In this document: positions 62,468 to 64,000 of the stretch, one piece after another | How the letters are laid out: every line of letters begins with the position of its first letter | Numbering within the stretch: the stretch's first letter is position 1 | NCBI RefSeq assembly: GCF_002952215.1 | Contig: NZ_CP022600.1 | Coordinates: 1,488,001 to 1,552,000 of the forward strand | From: Porphyrobacter sp. HT-58-2 | GTDB lineage: Bacteria; Pseudomonadota; Alphaproteobacteria; Sphingomonadales; Sphingomonadaceae | Direction of reading: 5' to 3' | Length of the DNA stretch: 64,000 nt | Notes under the pieces: model-generated | Told to the model about the DNA's origin: nothing | The model's database searches: none | Seen by the model: the letters and a program-made list of their open reading frames with translations, nothing else | Made by a program: the position numbers and the translations under genes

Positions 62468-63727
62468 TCAGGCGAGCCATTCCGGCACGCGCTCGGCGTC
62501 CATGATCGCGCCCGCCTCGATCCGGTCGGCGACCACGGCATAGCGGTCGCCATCCACCAGCACTTCGGCGACGAACCCGCGCGAATTGTAGGACGAGGCC
62601 ATCGTCGCGCCATAAGCGCCCGCCGTGCGGAACACGGCAAGATCACCCGCTTCCAACGCATCGCACTCCCGGCCCATGGCGAAAGTGTCACCCGTTTCGC
62701 AGATCGGGCCGACGATGTTCGCAGTCATCCGTGCGCCGCGCGGCTCAACCGCAACGAAGTGGTGATAGGCCCCGTAGAGCGCCGGGCGGGCCAGATCGTT
62801 CATCGCCGCATCGACGATCACGAAAGGATCATTGACCCCGCGCTTCACGCGCACCACGCGGGTCAGCAGCACCCCGGCATTGCCCGCGATCACGCGGCCG
62901 GGCTCGAAGATCAGCTTGACGCCCCAGTCCTTCGTTACCCGCGCGACCATTGCGCCATATTCGGCGGGCTGAGGCAGCACTTCGTCCACCTTGTAAGGCA
63001 CGCCCAGACCACCGCCCAGATCGACATGGGTGATCGTGTGACCAGCACCGCGCAGCGCCGCGATGAGCGTGCCGAGCTTCTGGAATGCCGCTTCAAGCGG
63101 GGCGAGATCGGCCAACTGACTGCCGATATGCACCGCCACACCGCGCAAGGCCACACCCGGCAGTCCAGCGAGCTTGCCGAAGATCTGCCCTGCTTCGCTG
63201 ATCGGCACGCCGAACTTGTTATCGGCCTTGCCGGTCGAAATCTTGTCATGGGTTCCGGCATCGACATCGGGGTTGATCCGCAGCGTGCATTGCGCGGTCA
63301 TGCCCTTTGCGGCAGCGATCTCGGCGAGCTCCAGCCCCTCCTCCTCGCTTTCGATATTGAACTGGCCGATCCCGGCGTCGAGCGCGGCGACCATTTCGGC
63401 TGCGGTCTTGCCCACGCCCGAGAACACGATCATCTCCGGCGCGATCCCTGCGGCCAGCGCGCGGCGCATCTCGCCGACGGAGACCACGTCTGCTCCCATG
63501 CCAGCCGCGCCCAGCACCTTCAACACGGCAAGGTTGGGGTTGGATTTGACGGCAAAGGCGATCAGCTTGTCCGGCACGCCGTCCAGCGCCTCGCGGAACA
63601 CCCGTGCATGGCGTTCGAGGGTAGCACGCGAATAGACGTAGACGGGAGTGCCGACCGCCTCAGCGATCAGCGGCAAAGGCACGTCTTCGGCGTGCATCAC
63701 GCCGTCACGATAGGTAAAATGATCCAT
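62468..63727 (-). CDS. lysA: diaminopimelate decarboxylase (LysA)
   Basis: LysA decarboxylates meso-diaminopimelate to L-lysine with PLP. The 419-residue product has the PLP lysine in FAVKSNPNLAVLKV near residue 60, GMGADVVSVGEMRRAL near 77, HIGSQLADLAPLEAAF near 195, the glycine-rich HVDLGGGLGVPY near 234, EPGRVIAGNAGVL near 273 and the CETGDTFAMGRE segment near 342 for the dimer-interface active-site Cys. It starts 9 bp after the small lipoprotein gene, an arrangement also seen in E. coli relatives (yifL-like). Confidence 0.95.
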   Translation of the reverse strand: MDHFTYRDGVMHAEDVPLPLIAEAVGTPVYVYSRATLERHARVFREALDGVPDKLIAFAVKSNPNLAVLKVLGAAGMGADVVSVGEMRRALAAGIAPEMIVFSGVGKTAAEMVAALDAGIGQFNIESEEEGLELAEIAAAKGMTAQCTLRINPDVDAGTHDKISTGKADNKFGVPISEAGQIFGKLAGLPGVALRGVAVHIGSQLADLAPLEAAFQKLGTLIAALRGAGHTITHVDLGGGLGVPYKVDEVLPQPAEYGAMVARVTKDWGVKLIFEPGRVIAGNAGVLLTRVVRVKRGVNDPFVIVDAAMNDLARPALYGAYHHFVAVEPRGARMTANIVGPICETGDTFAMGRECDALEAGDLAVFRTAGAYGATMASSYNSRGFVAEVLVDGDRYAVVADRIEAGAIMDAERVPEWLA

Positions 63728-63736
63728 TGTTGCAGT

Positions 63737-63979
63737 CTATTCCGGGGGCAGATCGAAGGGGTCGTCCTGGCGTTCCTCCGAACGGCGGCGCAGCTCCACG
63801 CTGCGTTCGGGGGCGGCCAGAGCATCGCGGCGGAGCAATTCGTCGGCGGTGGGATTGTCGGTTGCACCATAGGGGCTAGGCGGCGGCTTTGCCCCCTGTG
63901 GCGGCGCAAGCGGAGCCTGCGCACCGCAACCGGCCAGCAGCAAGGTGGCGCAGCCAAGCATGGCAATCTTGCGCATCAT
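63737..63979 (-). CDS. small lipoprotein upstream of lysA (LptM/YifL-like)
   Basis: The 80-residue product has a basic start (MMRKIAM), a hydrophobic segment and the lipobox LLLAGC with Cys near residue 18. The rest is Pro/Arg/Glu-rich (APPQGAKPPPSPYG, RRRSEERQDDPFDLPPE) and has no transmembrane segment. Small lipoproteins directly upstream of lysA are common in proteobacteria; LptM (formerly YifL) of E. coli supports LptD maturation. Equivalence is suggested by position and size alone. ATG 63976 would be an equally good start. Confidence 0.7.
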   Translation of the reverse strand: MMRKIAMLGCATLLLAGCGAQAPLAPPQGAKPPPSPYGATDNPTADELLRRDALAAPERSVELRRRSEERQDDPFDLPPE

Positions 63980-64000
63980 TCCTCCATCCCCAGCGCCGCA

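Overview
The window is high-GC DNA with tightly packed, often 4-bp-overlapping genes, an alphaproteobacterial dcw (division and cell wall) cluster, the serC-serA-hisZ-purA order, DUF2849/DUF934 genes inside a sulfite-reduction operon, and adjacent genes for trifunctional propionyl-CoA synthase and bifunctional malonyl-CoA reductase. Together these point to a sphingomonad of the Erythrobacteraceae (Erythrobacter/Porphyrobacter-like). That placement is an inference from gene content and remembered protein families; no search was run.

Layout, left to right. 1-12951: dcw cluster on the plus strand, murF (3' end), mraY, murD, ftsW, murG, murC, murB, ddl, ftsQ, ftsA and ftsZ, making and polymerising lipid II and building the Z-ring. 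13041-18109: a TPR/SPOR envelope protein, a YbjN-domain protein, proC, a Bax-inhibitor-1-family membrane protein and a proline-rich lipoprotein. 18210-20725: tRNA-Ala(CGC), then a cobalamin riboswitch controlling a BtuB-type receptor that is broken by a frameshift. 20856-24639: obg (frameshifted), proB, an NAD-dependent epimerase and a membrane protein. 24667-29012 (minus): assimilatory sulfate/sulfite operon cobA, DUF2849, zinc-ribbon protein, cysI, DUF934, cysH. 29080-33349 (minus): MscS channel, metC-like lyase, sulfurtransferase and a proline-rich membrane protein. 33475-36267: queF, then a PAS-GGDEF-EAL-PilZ protein.

36540-46710 is the metabolic centrepiece: pcs, mcr and accA on one strand. 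Acetyl-CoA carboxylase makes malonyl-CoA, Mcr reduces it to 3-hydroxypropionate and Pcs converts that to propionyl-CoA. This is the first, carboxylating and reducing arm of the 3-hydroxypropionate bi-cycle, found here in an alphaproteobacterium. The accA copy lacks about 89 nt, including the Gly-rich GEGGSGG motif, so as written it cannot encode a working subunit.

46707-64000: a second MscS channel, tRNA-Thr(UGU), seven tandem 35-bp terminator-like hairpins, a DUF429-like gene (frameshifted), rarA, a PadR regulator, a glycosyltransferase, serC, serA, hisZ, a RidA protein, an esterase, purA, an L,D-transpeptidase, a winged-helix protein with a probable SOS box in its promoter, a precorrin-2 dehydrogenase (partner of CobA for siroheme), lysA and a small lipoprotein.

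Three genes (btuB, obg, the DUF429-like gene) each carry one missing base in a G or C run. Because obg is normally essential, these look more like base-calling errors than real lesions. Several palindromic REP-like elements lie between genes, and one appears to have been captured in frame inside cysI. No prophage, insertion sequence or CRISPR array was seen.
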